Source: Abelmoschus esculentus (taxonomy: Eukaryota; Streptophyta; Magnoliopsida; Malvales; Malvaceae). From it: 64,000 nucleotides of DNA. The stretch spans positions 1,980,936 through 2,044,935 of the forward strand of contig JAUCBN010000017.1 in the NCBI GenBank assembly GCA_035048815.1, given 5' to 3'. The translations under genes and the position numbers were made by a program. Below are positions 12,197-23,492 of this stretch, in pieces. Positions within the stretch are counted from its first letter, which is position 1, and each line of letters begins with the position of its first letter. The notes beneath the pieces were generated by a model that was given only the letters and a program-made list of their open reading frames with translations, was not told where the DNA came from and did no database searches.

Positions 12197-12896
12197 TATA
12201 AGTATTGGGGCCCACTTGTAGTGGTATATCCATTCGTCCCACTACATTTCTTTCGGTCCCGTCAAAGGCACGTACGACAGTACTGCAATTTTTCATATCA
12301 GTACTATCTATTGGGAGCTTGTTCAGTGTATTCAATGGCATTACGTTCAGCGAGGATCCATTGTCCACCAGTACCCCGGGTAAAGTATACCCCTTACAAC
12401 GGGTGATGATATATAGGGCCTTAGTGGACCCCATTCCTCCCGACGGGATCTCATCATCATTAAAGTGGATAAAATTATCTGCATTCAGGTTGTTGACTAA
12501 TCTGTCGAGTTTATTTACAGAGATGTCATTGGGAACGAAGATCTCGTTGAGCACTTTCAATAGTGTGTTCCTGTGAGCTTCGGAGCTGAGTAGCAAGGTG
12601 AGGATTGATATGCGGGCGGGTAACCTTCTGAGGTATTCGACCACATTATACTCGCTATATTTTAAAAATCTTAGGAATTCCTTCATTTCCCTCTCCTGCA
12701 CCGGCTCGTTGACTGGTGCCTCAGGTTCTTGGAATACATTTCTCGGCGGCTCCACAATAAGAGTCTTTCCCTTTGACTCTTTGCTTTCTTTTAAACCATA
12801 CTGAGTTCCACTTCTTGTGTGGAATGTCACATCATTTACTGCCCCCGCTCCAGCTTTTCGAGGGTCTTCATGTCGAGTGATTTGACAGTCATACTT
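12174..12896 (-). pseudogene. Tat aspartic protease region
   Basis: The segment carries LPGVLVDNGSSLNVMPL, the retrotransposon protease active site (D-N-G-S in place of the commoner D-S/T-G-A), then VVRAFDGTERNVVGRMDIPL. It is in frame with gag upstream, separated by a TGA at 12897. At the 3' end the frame shifts between 12196 and 12174. Compared with the family layout, a few residues between GPNTY and MDIKP seem to be missing, which fits a small deletion. Confidence 0.88.
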
Positions 12897-14865
12897 TCAG
12901 GGAACTCTTTTTGGATCCTGGAAGGAAAATGGCTGCGGTGCTTGAACAGTGAGCTTGGCTTTTGCTAACTTGCTTATTTCTGGCTTTTTTGGTCCTGAAA
13001 TTACCAGAAATGGAGTATTCTTAGTGTTACCTGGTTCTGAAGCGTAAACCTCCGTGGCTTCAAAAGTATCCTCCTCGAAGAATTCGATTTCTTTGTTGTC
13101 CATCAATCTTTGTACTTGACCTTTGAACTCTACACAGTCATATATCGAATGGTCCATCACATTGTGATAAGGGCAAGACTGATGGATAGCTTCTATTCTT
13201 CCGGGTATTAAGCCTTTTTCTACGACTTTTTTCCATACCCATTTTAATGGAGACATTACCTCCTCCACATCGTGTTTTATCCTTCTGTTATTTGGATCAA
13301 TAATCGCGTTCACCCCAGGTTCCGCATGATTAGGCAGTGGATTCCCTGCATCGTTGGTTCTTGTACCATTATCGAACCTTACAACTCTTATTTGCATGAG
13401 TTTCTCGATGAGCTTTTTGAAACCAATGCAATCTTCGATTGAATGCCCCACTGCCCCGGCGTGGTATTCGCATTGAGTGTTTGGGTTGTACCACTTCGGA
13501 TACGGTGGTTGTACCGGTTTTATGTAGAAAGGTGATACCACGTGTGCGTCGTAGAGGTTCTTGAAAAGCTCTCCATAGGATATGGGGATAGGGGTGAATT
13601 CCCTCTCAGTCTTCTTATTCTGATTCTTTTTTTGTGTGTTCGAAGCTTTATGTTGCCACGTGGATGACTTAGAATAGCTGACATTATGGACACTGGAATC
13701 TCCACCTTCGTTGTTCTTCTTTTTGTAGTACGGCTTCTTAGATGACTCTTCATCTTCCAATTTCCCACTTCGAATGGCTTGCTCTATCATTTCACCATTC
13801 ATTATGATTTCCGAGAAGTCTTTTGTTGCGCCTCCTAAAATTCGCCCAAGGAAAGGCTTCTTTAGTGTCCCAACGAAGAGCATCATTGTCTCCTTTTCTG
13901 ATAATGGTAGTTGTACCTGAGCAGCTACATCTCTCCAGCGTTGTGCATAATGTCTAAAGCTCTCATCATGTCTTTTTTCCATGTTTTGCAGAGTGACTCG
14001 ATCAGGGGTTATATCTATGACATGGTTGTACTGTCACACGAAAGTCTGCGCTAAGTCCTTCCACAAGCGAATCTTTGTGCAACTTAACTGATTATACCAT
14101 CTTGCCGCTGAGCCCGTTAAGCTGTCTTGGAAACAATGAATCAGTAACGGATCATTGTCAATGTATCCCGTCTTTCTTCGAATAAACATAGTCAAATATG
14201 CTTCAGGGCAGGTTGTCCCGTTATATTTCTCGAAGTCCGGCATTTTGAACTTCGGAGGTAGCACTAGGTCAGGCACCAAGCTTAGCTCCCTCGCTTCTAT
14301 CCTCGGGAGTTGGTCCATATTTTCCATTGCTTTGAATTTTTCTTCCAGCATTTTGCAGCGATCTTCGAGTTCTTTTTCAGCCCTGGATTTCTCAATTTCG
14401 TTGAAATCAGGCACCATGTAGTCATTGGGGTTCTGAATGACTAATCCTCCTTGAAAATGAGCTTCGTTCTGGCTAGTTGATCCTTTATGAACTTTAGCTG
14501 GACCGCGGGTCTGTAGAGGAGTCCCCGAGTCATCGGCCGTTGCATTTGGCTCGATCATAATTTCCTTATTTTTTGTCAGACGCCTTTTTTGCCAATAGTT
14601 GTGCAATTCTGTCGAGTAATTCATCCTGGGTTTGCAAAATGTGAACTCGCGTTTCCTGTTACGCTTTGTCCAACCTTCTTTCCATGTCCTGTTTCATCTC
14701 TTTATATGTCTGCTCAATCTTGGCCAATCTCTCTTCCATTCTTTTAGATCTGAATCGAGTGAAGTGTGGATGTTGGATTTGGTCTGGTTCCAGTATTACT
14801 GCATTGATAGCATTCTGGAACATTAGGACAATGATATAATGTAATAGAATGATGTATGGATGCAA
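12897..14865 (-). pseudogene. Tat gag
   Basis: The N-terminal charged coiled-coil-like piece (14865-14659, MEERLAKIEQTYKEMKQDM) ends in a stop, and the frame changes near 14550. 14624-14034 holds the gag core (LVPDLVLPPKFKMPDFEKY, then LLIHCFQDSLTGSAARWYNQ, the W-Y capsid motif). A TGA at 14034 interrupts it, and the same frame continues from 13982 (HDESFRHYAQRWRDVAAQVQ). Downstream are Lys-rich sequence and two Cys/His pieces (CEYHAGAVGHSIEDCIGFK and CPYHNVMDHSIYDCVEFK), the duplicated zinc-knuckle-like motifs of this lineage. It ends at the TGA at 12897, which would have to be read through or mutated back to reach the protease. Confidence 0.92.
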
Positions 14866-15008
14866 TCTAATATGATGGAATGTTTATGTAAACCAACATA
14901 TTATATTAATATTCCCAAAACGTTTTACAAAAAGTGTTGATTCTAGTACAACTTTGAAAAGGAAGCCCATTTTAGAACACAACTTTCTATATACAAGGTG
15001 GCCTCGCT

Positions 15009-17005
15009 TTACATATATCGCTTGGCCTTCACTCCCAAGATCCTGATCTTTTTGAGTAGCGATGCGAGCTTCTTGCCCTTGCTCGATTCTGCCTCAAAAT
15101 GTAAGCTGAGAACTTTGGCCTGAATTGCCAATGCCTGCAGGTATTCAGCAACTTCTCTGACTTGTACTAAGGCTTCAGACATAGTATGATTTCTATCATG
15201 TATTTGCTCCTGGGTCTCGTTTAGTCGAGTTTTCCACTGTTGCTCTTCCCACCGATGTAACTCCTCTAGATAATTAATTTGTGCCTTGCTAGCTTGCAGG
15301 GCAGCTTCTATGTCTCTGACCTGGCTTTTCAGGGCCTCATTTACCTCTAATTGAGCTGTCGAACCGTGATGATAGCTCTGACAAGTTTCTTCCAAACTAT
15401 AGACTTGGCCTCTCAAACTATCATTTTCAGCTCTAACCCGGTTCAGCTCTTCTTGATCCATAACTTGTTGGCTCCGTGCTTCATTGAACTTATTTTCCTA
15501 GTAGCGGGTTTTCTTCTTTTCTTCATGCATTTCTAGCTTCCAATCAGCGAAAGATTTTCTGAGATCAACATATTTTACCGACACTTGGAGCTTTTTGTAG
15601 TCTCCTTGCAGATCAATCAAGTCCTTTTCGGCTTTGTTCTTCCCTTTCTGGATCCGTAGCATTTCTCGTTCCTGCGATTGTATGCTGAACTCTAGCTGGT
15701 TTCTTTCGTTTTCCAGTCTTGACAGTTGTATCTCCATGCTGATGTATTTCCCTTGATAATCATGTCTTGCAATTTCCGCTTCTAAAGGATTCACAAAGAG
15801 CTGCTCTTCTAACGGTATGGTGTTTTCTGAGTCTCACATCGGGACATCGTCGTTGATCCTCATGTTTCTCCATTGTCGATACTCGGGAGTGATTCTGGGT
15901 CTTTCGTCGAACGGCTTCATCTTTAACGGACGCTTCCATGCTTTTGTGATAGCGGCAACACCTTTCTTGTAGTCTCTTCCTCGATAAGGAAACTCACATA
16001 CAACTAAACCTCTGGTCGCCGGATGAATCATTGGGACCGATACTATCGGGAGACCATTAAGGGTGTATATCCTGTTGTCCCCCAGATTCCAAGTAAAGGG
16101 ACCCAATTATAGCCTTCACAACTGAATACGATCTCTTGAGGGAAAAACCATCTTGCTTTCCAGATGATATCCCCTTCACGTAGGTTACGTAGAATATCTC
16201 TTCATTGGTCATATGGGATATTTTCCGGCCTCTGAGTATGTGCTAGCTCCCTTATTGGCGAATAGGAGTCGAAACATGCTTGGTAGGAGGGTCTTTCTGG
16301 CTTCCAGAAATGGCTGTGGAACCAAACAAGCAAAAGTTGAGCACAACCAATAAACCTTCCCTCGACATTTCTTCGGCAAGTAGTAAGCGATCGGAAAGCC
16401 TCGGCCAGGATTGCAGGAACTGGAGTGACTCCCTTGTCGAGATGATTGAACAATTCCATCACCGCATTGTCAATGTATCCGAGTGATTTTGGAAAAATGA
16501 CTAACCCGTAAATGGCCAAGGCGAACATTTTAACTAGTTTCTCACTCTTGGTCTCCACCTGGATCAGATCTCGGATGTCCCTCCAAGCAATGCATTTGGT
16601 TTCCCCTTTCTCTTTGATCTGGGACTGCGCCCATTGTTCATTTTTTCCGGTTAATTTCAACACCCTCTTCTTGAATGCCGGTGAATCAGACGGTTTGAAG
16701 TACACCTTGTCTGGTTGAAATTTCTGGCACTGAATTAAAGTTGTATACTCTTCGATTGTTGGTGTAAGATCGACATCTGCCATCGTGAAACAATTATACG
16801 AAGGGTTCCAGAATTGGGCTAGGGCTCGTAATAATACTTTATCAACACTGACATCAAGTAGATACGGCAAGTCTCCGTAATTAGCCAAGAACATACCCTT
16901 GGTGTCTTCATTCCATAGGTCCCAAATATATTTCAGCTCCTGTAAATGATTTTGCGTGGCAGATATCCGTGTGAACTCCTGGAGGTTGCCTTTTTCACCC
17001 TCCAT
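15009..17005 (-). pseudogene. Tat accessory ORF1 (PMD/DUF7745-like N-terminal part plus coiled coil)
   Basis: This ORF lies upstream of gag in the same sense. 17005-16202 is 267 codons beginning MEGEKGNLQEFTRI, with LKYIWDLWNEDTKGMFLANY, ADVDLTPTIEEYTTLI and IDNAVMELFNHLDKGVTPVP. This resembles the plant-mobile-domain-related protein (DUF7745 in databases) found in many eudicot gypsy elements. After a TGA at 16202 the family sequence goes on in two frames, with two further stops and a one-base shift near 16030. 15834 and 15498 are stops within one frame. The C-terminal third (15794-15009) is a long heptad-rich Gln/Glu/Leu segment, predicted by eye to be coiled coil. The function of this ORF is not known to me. 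The family name is from memory of pattern. Confidence 0.8.
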
Positions 17006-17836
17006 TAAGCTATCCCCGTTCTGATACTAAGATTCCTCTGACCATCATCGGATTCGGAGGTTGGTCTCTACCTTGTCTAGAAAGTGGTTTTCCATAGCTA
17101 AGTCTTTCTAACAGTTGTTCCGTTGTTGACACCTTTTATTACTTTTAAAGGAAAATGCACATGCAAAATAGTAAATAGAATAGAACAAATGGGGTTAGTG
17201 TTGAAACAAATAAATATGATGCATGCTGTATAAATGAGGGTACAAATAAATGGCATAAAGAAGAAATAAAAATAAATAGCGAGAAATAAAAATGTAAATG
17301 AACGGAACCCCCCTTCTTGCTCTCTCTCTCAAAGGAATAGTCCTACAGTGTGATTTTCTAATCGGGCAGAGTTTCAGCATTACGGCTCTAAAAGGTGGGC
17401 TTCTAGGGCTCACTATGTTTGGTGTAGTTCTAGAAGGTACCCGAACGAAATTTATTATCCTACTAAGGATAATAAATTTAATTTAGGGGGATACTTTTCT
17501 CTAGGTCTATGAGGAGACATAGGTCTCACGAAGACAGAGGGAAAAATATCCTGAAAGCAATTCACCATCCTACACGGATGCATAACCTCACGAAGGAGTG
17601 ATTTCATGCTCCCACTTAATCTGGACGGGCCCGGGTTAAGGGCTTATGGGATGAAGGGTCTTGAAAAAGCATTTAAAAACATATTAGTAAAGTATTTAAA
17701 ATAATAATGAAAATAAAAATAATAATAAAAATAAATAGTGAAAAATAAATAAATAAATAAAAGAAAATAATCGAATTTATATTTTCGATCGTTAAATAAA
17801 ATGTAACCGAGTTGAGGCTCGACTCTCGAAAATTAA
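17006..17836 (-). other. 5' leader of the Tat element
   Basis: It lies between the primer-binding site and ORF1 and has no coding motif. It contains a simple AT-rich run (about 17695-17770, AATAAAAATAATAAT type) next to the primer site. Confidence 0.6.
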
Positions 17837-17854
17837 GTCCTAGTGGAGTCGCCA
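17837..17854 (-). other. tRNA primer-binding site of the Tat element
   Basis: On the minus strand, two bases after the LTR end (TTACA), the sequence is TGGCGACTCCACTAGGAC. It begins TGG, as needed to pair with a tRNA CCA end. Very similar sites are common in Tat/Ogre elements and have been assigned to tRNA-Arg. The exact tRNA was not verified here. Confidence 0.75.
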
Positions 17855-17856
17855 GC

Positions 17857-19362
17857 TGTAATCACCGGAATTCGTCTGGGGAGTCACCACCAATCGATTT
17901 TTTTCCGATGCGATTGGAACACCAAAAATTGCGTCTACGAACCAGAGTGGGTCCGGGAGTCTATTACACGTGAGGAAGGGCGAGCACCCCCACTATGCCC
18001 GAAATCGACACATGTCGGATACATAATATTTCATACGATCGAAAATACAATTCCGTTATCAAAATCTGTAATAAAAAAAAGGTTAGTAGCGTTGAATAAT
18101 AGTAATAATACGAAAATAATAAATATAATAATAATGATTACATGAAAATAATAAACGTTTATAATTTCCAGGGGTTGATCTGCAAAAATCAAGACCCTAA
18201 AGGATTGAAATAATAATATTGGGGACAGAATTGAAAGAAAATAATAAAAAAAGCATAATTGAATGAAAAAGGGACTGAAATCGAATGCAGAGCAAACTGG
18301 GCTGCCGAACTGTAAACGAGACAGGAATGCAGGGATCAGGGTCGTGGTTTTTCAATTTTAGCGGGTTAGGACGCGGGTCGGAGCTTGGATCGGGTCTGGA
18401 GCCGGATACCCATAGCCGAAACGGCACCGTTTTGGGCCCGATGAACCGGCACCAAAACGGTGTCGTTTTGCCACTTATATAAAATCCCCTCTCAATCCCA
18501 AAAAATGCCACAATTTCATTTGTTTTATTATCTCAGAAGATGAGAAAGCTCTTAGGCTCTGGAATGACTCCGACGCCGGACTGCCAGAGGTCACCGTTCA
18601 TCGTCGTCGCTCACGGCCGTCGACCGCCGTGCCGAAGCTCCGACGGAGTAAAGGAGGCCACTTCCTTACGCGTTTTAGGGCGAGGAATCCGAATCTACCC
18701 TCGGATTTTTGAAAAGAAACACGGATCGTTCTAAATCTAAGAGCTAAGTTTCGAAATCTCCTTTTTTTTTTACCTTATCTTTTACTCTGATGTGGTTCCG
18801 ATTACACTGCTCTTCTTCTCCTTTTTTCTGTTCGAATGGTTCGAATGCTATGCTAATATTTTACTTGAACATTTTTTTTATTGATTTTTCCGACCGGTTC
18901 TCTGTAACCGATTACATGAAGTTTAAGGGTATTTATACCCAGATTTACAATAGTTTATATATATAAAAAACATTTATATTCTATTTTAGATCTAAATATT
19001 TAGATCTAATGATGTTCCCCTTCTTTTTTTGCAGGTTGAGAAGACACCGACGGTGGCTCTTCTTCTTCACGTGATCGGGACGGTGGTCGTCCTCCTCGAC
19101 GAATAAGAGAGCACGTGATCACCATGCGCTATTCGAATAGCCGCGTGTGGTGGCCACGCGCGGACAGCTGGAGAGCGCAGTGACCGAGGGCGACGGCTGC
19201 TCAGTTAGGGTTTAGGTTAGATTAGTGTTAGGGTTATTGGTTGGGCTTGTGGGCTTGTATTGTATTTGGGCCTCTGAATGGGTTTGCATATGGACTGGTT
19301 AATGTATATGGGTTATGATAATAAAATGGTTTTGGCTTTTTTTGTCTAATTGGGTTATTACA
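17857..19362 (-). repeat. Tat element LTR (5' LTR in element sense), 1506 bp
   Basis: Begins TGTAATCACC and ends GGGTTATTACA, and is followed by the CATAT target duplication. It carries the active-sense promoter. The minus-strand TATATAA is at 18475-18481, followed downstream by an inverted repeat, 18419-18435 with 18452-18468. Short open frames inside it occur in both LTRs only because the LTRs are copies. Confidence 0.95.
18475..18481 (-). promoter_or_regulatory. TATA box of the Tat element promoter
   Basis: TATATAA on the minus strand, in the sequence TTTTATATAAGTGGC. The 3' LTR keeps the same box. The expected start lies 25-32 bp downstream, within or beside the inverted repeat at 18419-18468. 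Confidence 0.6.
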
Positions 19363-19367
19363 CATAT
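19363..19367. repeat. Target-site duplication CATAT (right)
   Basis: Identical to 4166-4170. Confidence 0.95.
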
Positions 19368-19760
19368 CATGTCATAGTTTTCGTTAAATATTTAATAGTC
19401 AATGGCAGAAATATAATAAAATAAAATTTTAATGATGATTTTGATGAAAAAATTAGTTGAGTGACCAACACAAGAAAAAAAATGATAGTTGGGTGACCAT
19501 CCATATAATTTTTCCTGTAAAAAATAATTTAATTAAAATTTTATTTTAAATATTTATTAATTATATGTTGAATCCTTAAAATTTATAATCTTTATTAATT
19601 AGTTTAATGGTATTCAACAATGTTCAACATCAATGATGTTCAACGGTGTTCGGCGTCTGTTGTAGAATTTTTTAAATATTTAATAGTGCTTAACGGTGTT
19701 CAACATTAATGATGTTCAGCAATGTACAACGTCCGTTGTAGAATTTTTCTATAAATTAAC
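19368..19760. repeat. Right part of the split inverted-repeat element
   Basis: Reverse complement match to 3120-3410, including the GTGACCAACACAAGAAA and TTTAATGGTATTCAACAATG stretches. The right end contains a further local duplication: GTTCAACATCAATGATGTTC near 19624 and a similar copy near 19700, each followed by CCGTTGTAGAATTTTT or a close variant. Confidence 0.7.
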
Positions 19761-20556
19761 GGGTTATACAGTGAAGATAAAAATAAAATAAATTTATCGT
19801 GAGTGATAGAAATTGGTGAATATACTTTTGTACCCTCCACATCCGTTTCAACAGATACTATAATAGTTATAAATATTTTAAAAAATATAATATTCGTTTG
19901 GTTTATAGTTAAATTTAAAATGATTTATATTGATTTATTTTGATATATTAATAAAAAAATTAAATATATATAATTGAGTTTGAGATTAATCAGATTAAAT
20001 AAATAAATATTTTTTAAAATATTATTTTGAATAAAATCAAATTTAAGATAATTTAAGTTAATTTATCTTAAAATATTTATGAATATATGTAATATTTATG
20101 TTTCTTACTGTTAACTGTTGTTAAGCCTCATTTCTAAAGTTTATTTTTATTTTTAATATTATTTTTATAATGTTATATCTTATTTATATTTAATCGTTAT
20201 TTGTTCTTATTTTTTAAAAGTTACTTTTTAATTGTTATTTATTTAATTCTTTTTACATTATTTATTTGTTACAACAATTCAAATATTAATTTATATGCTA
20301 TTTGTGCTATTTTTCTGTCCTTTATAATAAATATATTTTAGTATATTTTTAGTCCAATCGTCTGCATTGTACAAAATTTAGTTTCTTATGTTTTTATATT
20401 TCTTAAAAATGTTGAAAATTAGAATAATACCACATATGTGTTGATTTCATTTTTTATAGGAAATTTAATTTATATTTATTTAACTAATATTAATAAATAC
20501 GTTATATGAATGGGTCATAGGGAAGATCTTAACACAACATCAGATTTGATCGGTGT
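19761..20556. other. AT-rich intergenic DNA
   Basis: No gene, RNA or clear repeat boundary recognised. Composition is strongly AT-rich with many short T and A runs. Confidence 0.5.
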
Positions 20557-21190
20557 CATTAGCGACGTTTTAAGAATAAACGCCACAATAAATTGTATAT
20601 TAGTGACGTTTTATTTATAAACGCTGTAAAAATTCAAGTATTAGTGGTGTTTTTTTTACAAATGCTGCAATAACTCTTATATTAATGACAATTTATTTAC
20701 AAACTCAAATATGTGTAATAGGTATGATCATACAAAATTTTCAAAAAAATTAGTGCTCAAAATAAGTTAAATATTATTAGGGAAAACAAAAGATTAATTA
20801 TGGACTAGTAGTAAAGAAAACGAGAAAAACAAAATGTTATCGTACTTCATAGATTTGGAGTCACACTTTACTCATTTTTTAAGAACAAACGTCACAATAA
20901 ATTGCATATTAGTGACGTTTTATTTATAAACGCCGCAAAAATTCAAGTATTAGTGGTGTTTTTCTTACAAATGCTGCAATAACTCTTATATTAATGACGA
21001 TTTATTTACAAACTCAAATATGTGCAATAGGTATGATCACACAAAATTTTCAAAAAAATGAGTGCTCAAAATAAGTTATATATTATTAGGGAAAACAAAA
21101 GATCAATTATGGACTAGTAGTAAAGAACACGAGAAAAACAAAATATGTTATCGTACTTCATAGATTTGGAGTCGTATTTTACTCATTTTT
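20557..21190. repeat. Direct tandem duplication, about 309-bp unit
   Basis: TAGTGACGTTTTATTTATAA at 20601 recurs at 20910. The match covers the whole unit, from TTTTAAGAA(T/C)AAACG(C/T)CACAATAAATTG to TTTGGAGTC..TTTACTCATTTTTT. Within each unit, motifs such as GACGTTTTATTTATAAACGC are imperfect palindromes, a form often seen in termini of plant DNA transposons. No transposase is present. Confidence 0.88.
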
Positions 21191-22060
21191 TATTCAAAAG
21201 ATAGTCTATCATGCTACAACAAATTAACAAACATTTATATATTTAACTTGAAGACTGATTTTAATAAATTGCACAGGACACTATAAACGGTTTACATGGT
21301 TTATCATTATAGTCCCCACTTTTATTGAATACATCAAACTTCACCCCTAATAATTTCATTAGTTATACTTCCTTTTCATGTATAATTATTGGGTGTTCTT
21401 ATGGTTCCTATTGAATTTGTTATGTCTTTCATTTTGTATTTTGTTGCAAGACATTCCTTTGACAATGTTGTTCTAAACTTTCTGATTTCAAAGGCTCAAT
21501 AAAATAGTGGATGAGCTTGGTTTAGACCCTTCAATCATAAATGTAGGTTCCTATTGTAAGTGGTCCATGACACCAAGTATTTGGTTAAGCATCAATGTTT
21601 TACATTGATTTTGTAAGAGGCAATTGAGGGAGTAAGTTGATTAATTTCAAGATTAGTAGGGTTTTAAAAATAATTAAATCATAAAAATTATAGTTTAATT
21701 TTATTAATTTTAAAATTAAAGGTTTTTAATATGTAATTAAAAAAGAAAAAGTGAGCGGTCAACATGGGCGGATGAAGTATATAAATAGGGGGTGTAATCG
21801 ATAGGGTATAAGATCAATAATACTTATTATAGTGGTATAAGAATTCGTCATACCTCATACATTACTCCTGATCTACTATATGAAATTTTGGTTTCGCCCC
21901 TGATATTAAGGCCTAATTTCATTAATTAAAAGTTAAATAGTTAAAATAATAATTCAAAAAAATTATGAGGGAATAACGAAAGGATTACTAGTAACTAGTA
22001 ATCCGCATCGCTCTCACTTAAGTGCATACCCCTATGGATATCAATATATCATTCGCACCT
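21191..22060. other. Intergenic DNA, no gene recognised
   Basis: AT-rich sequence without a supported coding region. Nothing in it was assigned. Confidence 0.5.
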
Positions 22061-22300
22061 TTGTTTGTTATAACACGATGATTCGAATCAAAAATCTAAA
22101 AAATGGCTTGAATAAAATCATAAGACTATCTATGCTGTATGTTTTTCTTTATTTCCTTGGGATTGTAGTTCAATTGGTCAGAGCACCATCCTGTCAAAGC
22201 GGAAGCTGCGGGTTCGCGTCCCATCAATCTCGACCGGATACAATTAAAAAAATACATCAATTAATCCCTCCGTTTTTTGTGATGGTTTTAAAACTATTAA
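22060..22300 (+). other. Organelle-derived insertion (plastid-like) around trnD
   Basis: The tRNA-like core at 22159-22232 is flanked by sequence resembling the plastid trnD neighbourhood: GATTCGAATCAAAAATCT and CTTTATTTCCTT upstream, AATTAAAAAAATACATCAAT downstream. Plant mitochondria also carry a plastid-derived trnD, so a mitochondrial source is possible. The ends of the insertion were not defined. Confidence 0.6.
22159..22232 (+). pseudogene. trnD-GUC: Decayed tRNA-Asp(GUC), organellar type
   Basis: It is a 74-nt segment starting GGGATTGTAGTTCAATTGG, with anticodon loop CTGTCAA (anticodon GTC) and the T-loop region GGGTTCG. The acceptor stem GGGATTG still pairs with CAATCTC. The anticodon stem has lost pairing (CCATC against AGCGG, where the organellar gene has CCGCC/GGCGG). 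The T arm is also altered. It is most likely a dead transferred copy. Confidence 0.75.
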
Positions 22301-22800
22301 TCGTCTAAAATAATTACACAATTCAAATTTGGAGGGGTAATTGTCACTTCTAGGTTATAGAAGGGTAGGGGAACGAGACCATTCAAAAATTATAATAAAT
22401 ATACTAAATTTGTAATAGATATCTCTTATCTCTATGTGGTTACGCCCCTCACAACCTCTTCTTTTCTTCTTTCAATTTAGAGATAGAATTATTCATTTAT
22501 TTTTTTATGCGCATCAATCTCAATTAACCGATACACTTTCATCTCCATATAAAATTTATTTTACCTACCAACTTGCCGTAGCATATAAAATTATATTTAT
22601 ATTGTTTAATATAGAGAAATAAAAAATAAGTCCTACTAGGACAGCCTGTGAACAGTTGAACATGCCATTCCGGGCAACATTCTCTGTAGTTTTCATCATT
22701 AAATTCCATGGAAATGTATTGGCTCTGTTTCATCCAATTGTTTGAATTTGCATGGCTACAGGACCATACTGACATACAAAATGAATGAACTAGTTTATAT
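22300..22800. other. Intergenic DNA, no gene recognised
   Basis: No supported feature. It may include more organelle-derived DNA, but I could not show it. Confidence 0.4.
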
Positions 22801-22839
22801 CGAGTTAATTATATCACATATCTTTGAATTATAATATTT

Positions 22840-23220
22840 ATTTTAAAAGTAATTTTTAAATTTAAAAATTTTAATTTTATTATTAAATTATGATTCTTAT
22901 TTTAAATTAGTCCGTAAAGTTTTAAATGTTCCAATTTCATTCAAAACTATTACTCTTATTCAAAATTGATCCTCAAACTTTTTGATTACTTTAATTCCAT
23001 CCTCAAATCATCGCTTAATACACATCAGGTTATTGTGACTATTAACAATTTTTAATACAATTTTATTAACATAAGATAAGATTAACATATATCAATGATT
23101 TGAGGATGAAATTAGAATATTCACGAAGTTTAAAAGATAATTTAAAATGATAATCGCAGTTTAATGATAAAATTAAAACTCAAAATTTAAGACATTTAAA
23201 ATATGTTTGGTATAACTTTG
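22840..23220. repeat. Palindromic foldback-like repeat, family member 1
   Basis: The left arm reads TTCCATCCTCAAATCAT near 22993. The right arm, near 23090-23115, reads ATGATTTGAGGATGAAATT, its reverse complement. The outer parts (TAAATTATGATTCTTATTTTA and TAAAATGATAATCGCAGTTTA) also pair. Members of the same family occur at 30424-31078 and 44855-45160. Confidence 0.65.
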
Positions 23221-23492
23221 TTATATCCAAAACTTAACTAATGATTCAAAGGTAATTAATTAGACAAGTTTGGTCAGCTTTATTTGTTTTGAATGGAATT
23301 TTCCAGGAAAATTTCAGATTCCGCTTCCGAGGTGTTGTGCATTTCAGTGACACAAAACTGTATGGACCATTGTTTCTGAGTGAATCAGTTATCAGTAGTT
23401 AAAAAAGGCAAACTTGAAGATTATTTGTAATATTTCTGGAGAAATTACAGATAAAAAGAAAATAAAATTTACTTCACATGGGAAAGTTTCCA

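Larger units (their letters stand above)
4171..19362 (-). mobile_element. Full-length Ty3/gypsy Tat/Ogre-type LTR retrotransposon, non-autonomous by decay
   Basis: The element is 15.2 kb, with LTRs at 4171-5666 and 17857-19362, a 5-bp target duplication CATAT, a primer site at 17837-17854 and a polypurine tract at 5667-5680. It is transcribed on the minus strand. Gene order in that sense is accessory ORF1, gag, protease, G-patch-like segment, RT, RNase H, a second RNase H, then integrase, and finally a 2.2-kb 3' untranslated region. Two RNase H domains, an extra 5' ORF and 3' tandem repeats are hallmarks of the Tat lineage (Ogre/Retand). Each coding segment carries stops or frameshifts. By eye the LTRs differ by several percent, mostly at transitions, so insertion was not very recent. 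Confidence 0.93.

Noticed and set aside
22159..22232. Functional nuclear tRNA-Asp gene
   Set aside because: Anticodon stem and T arm are damaged, and the sequence is of the organellar type.
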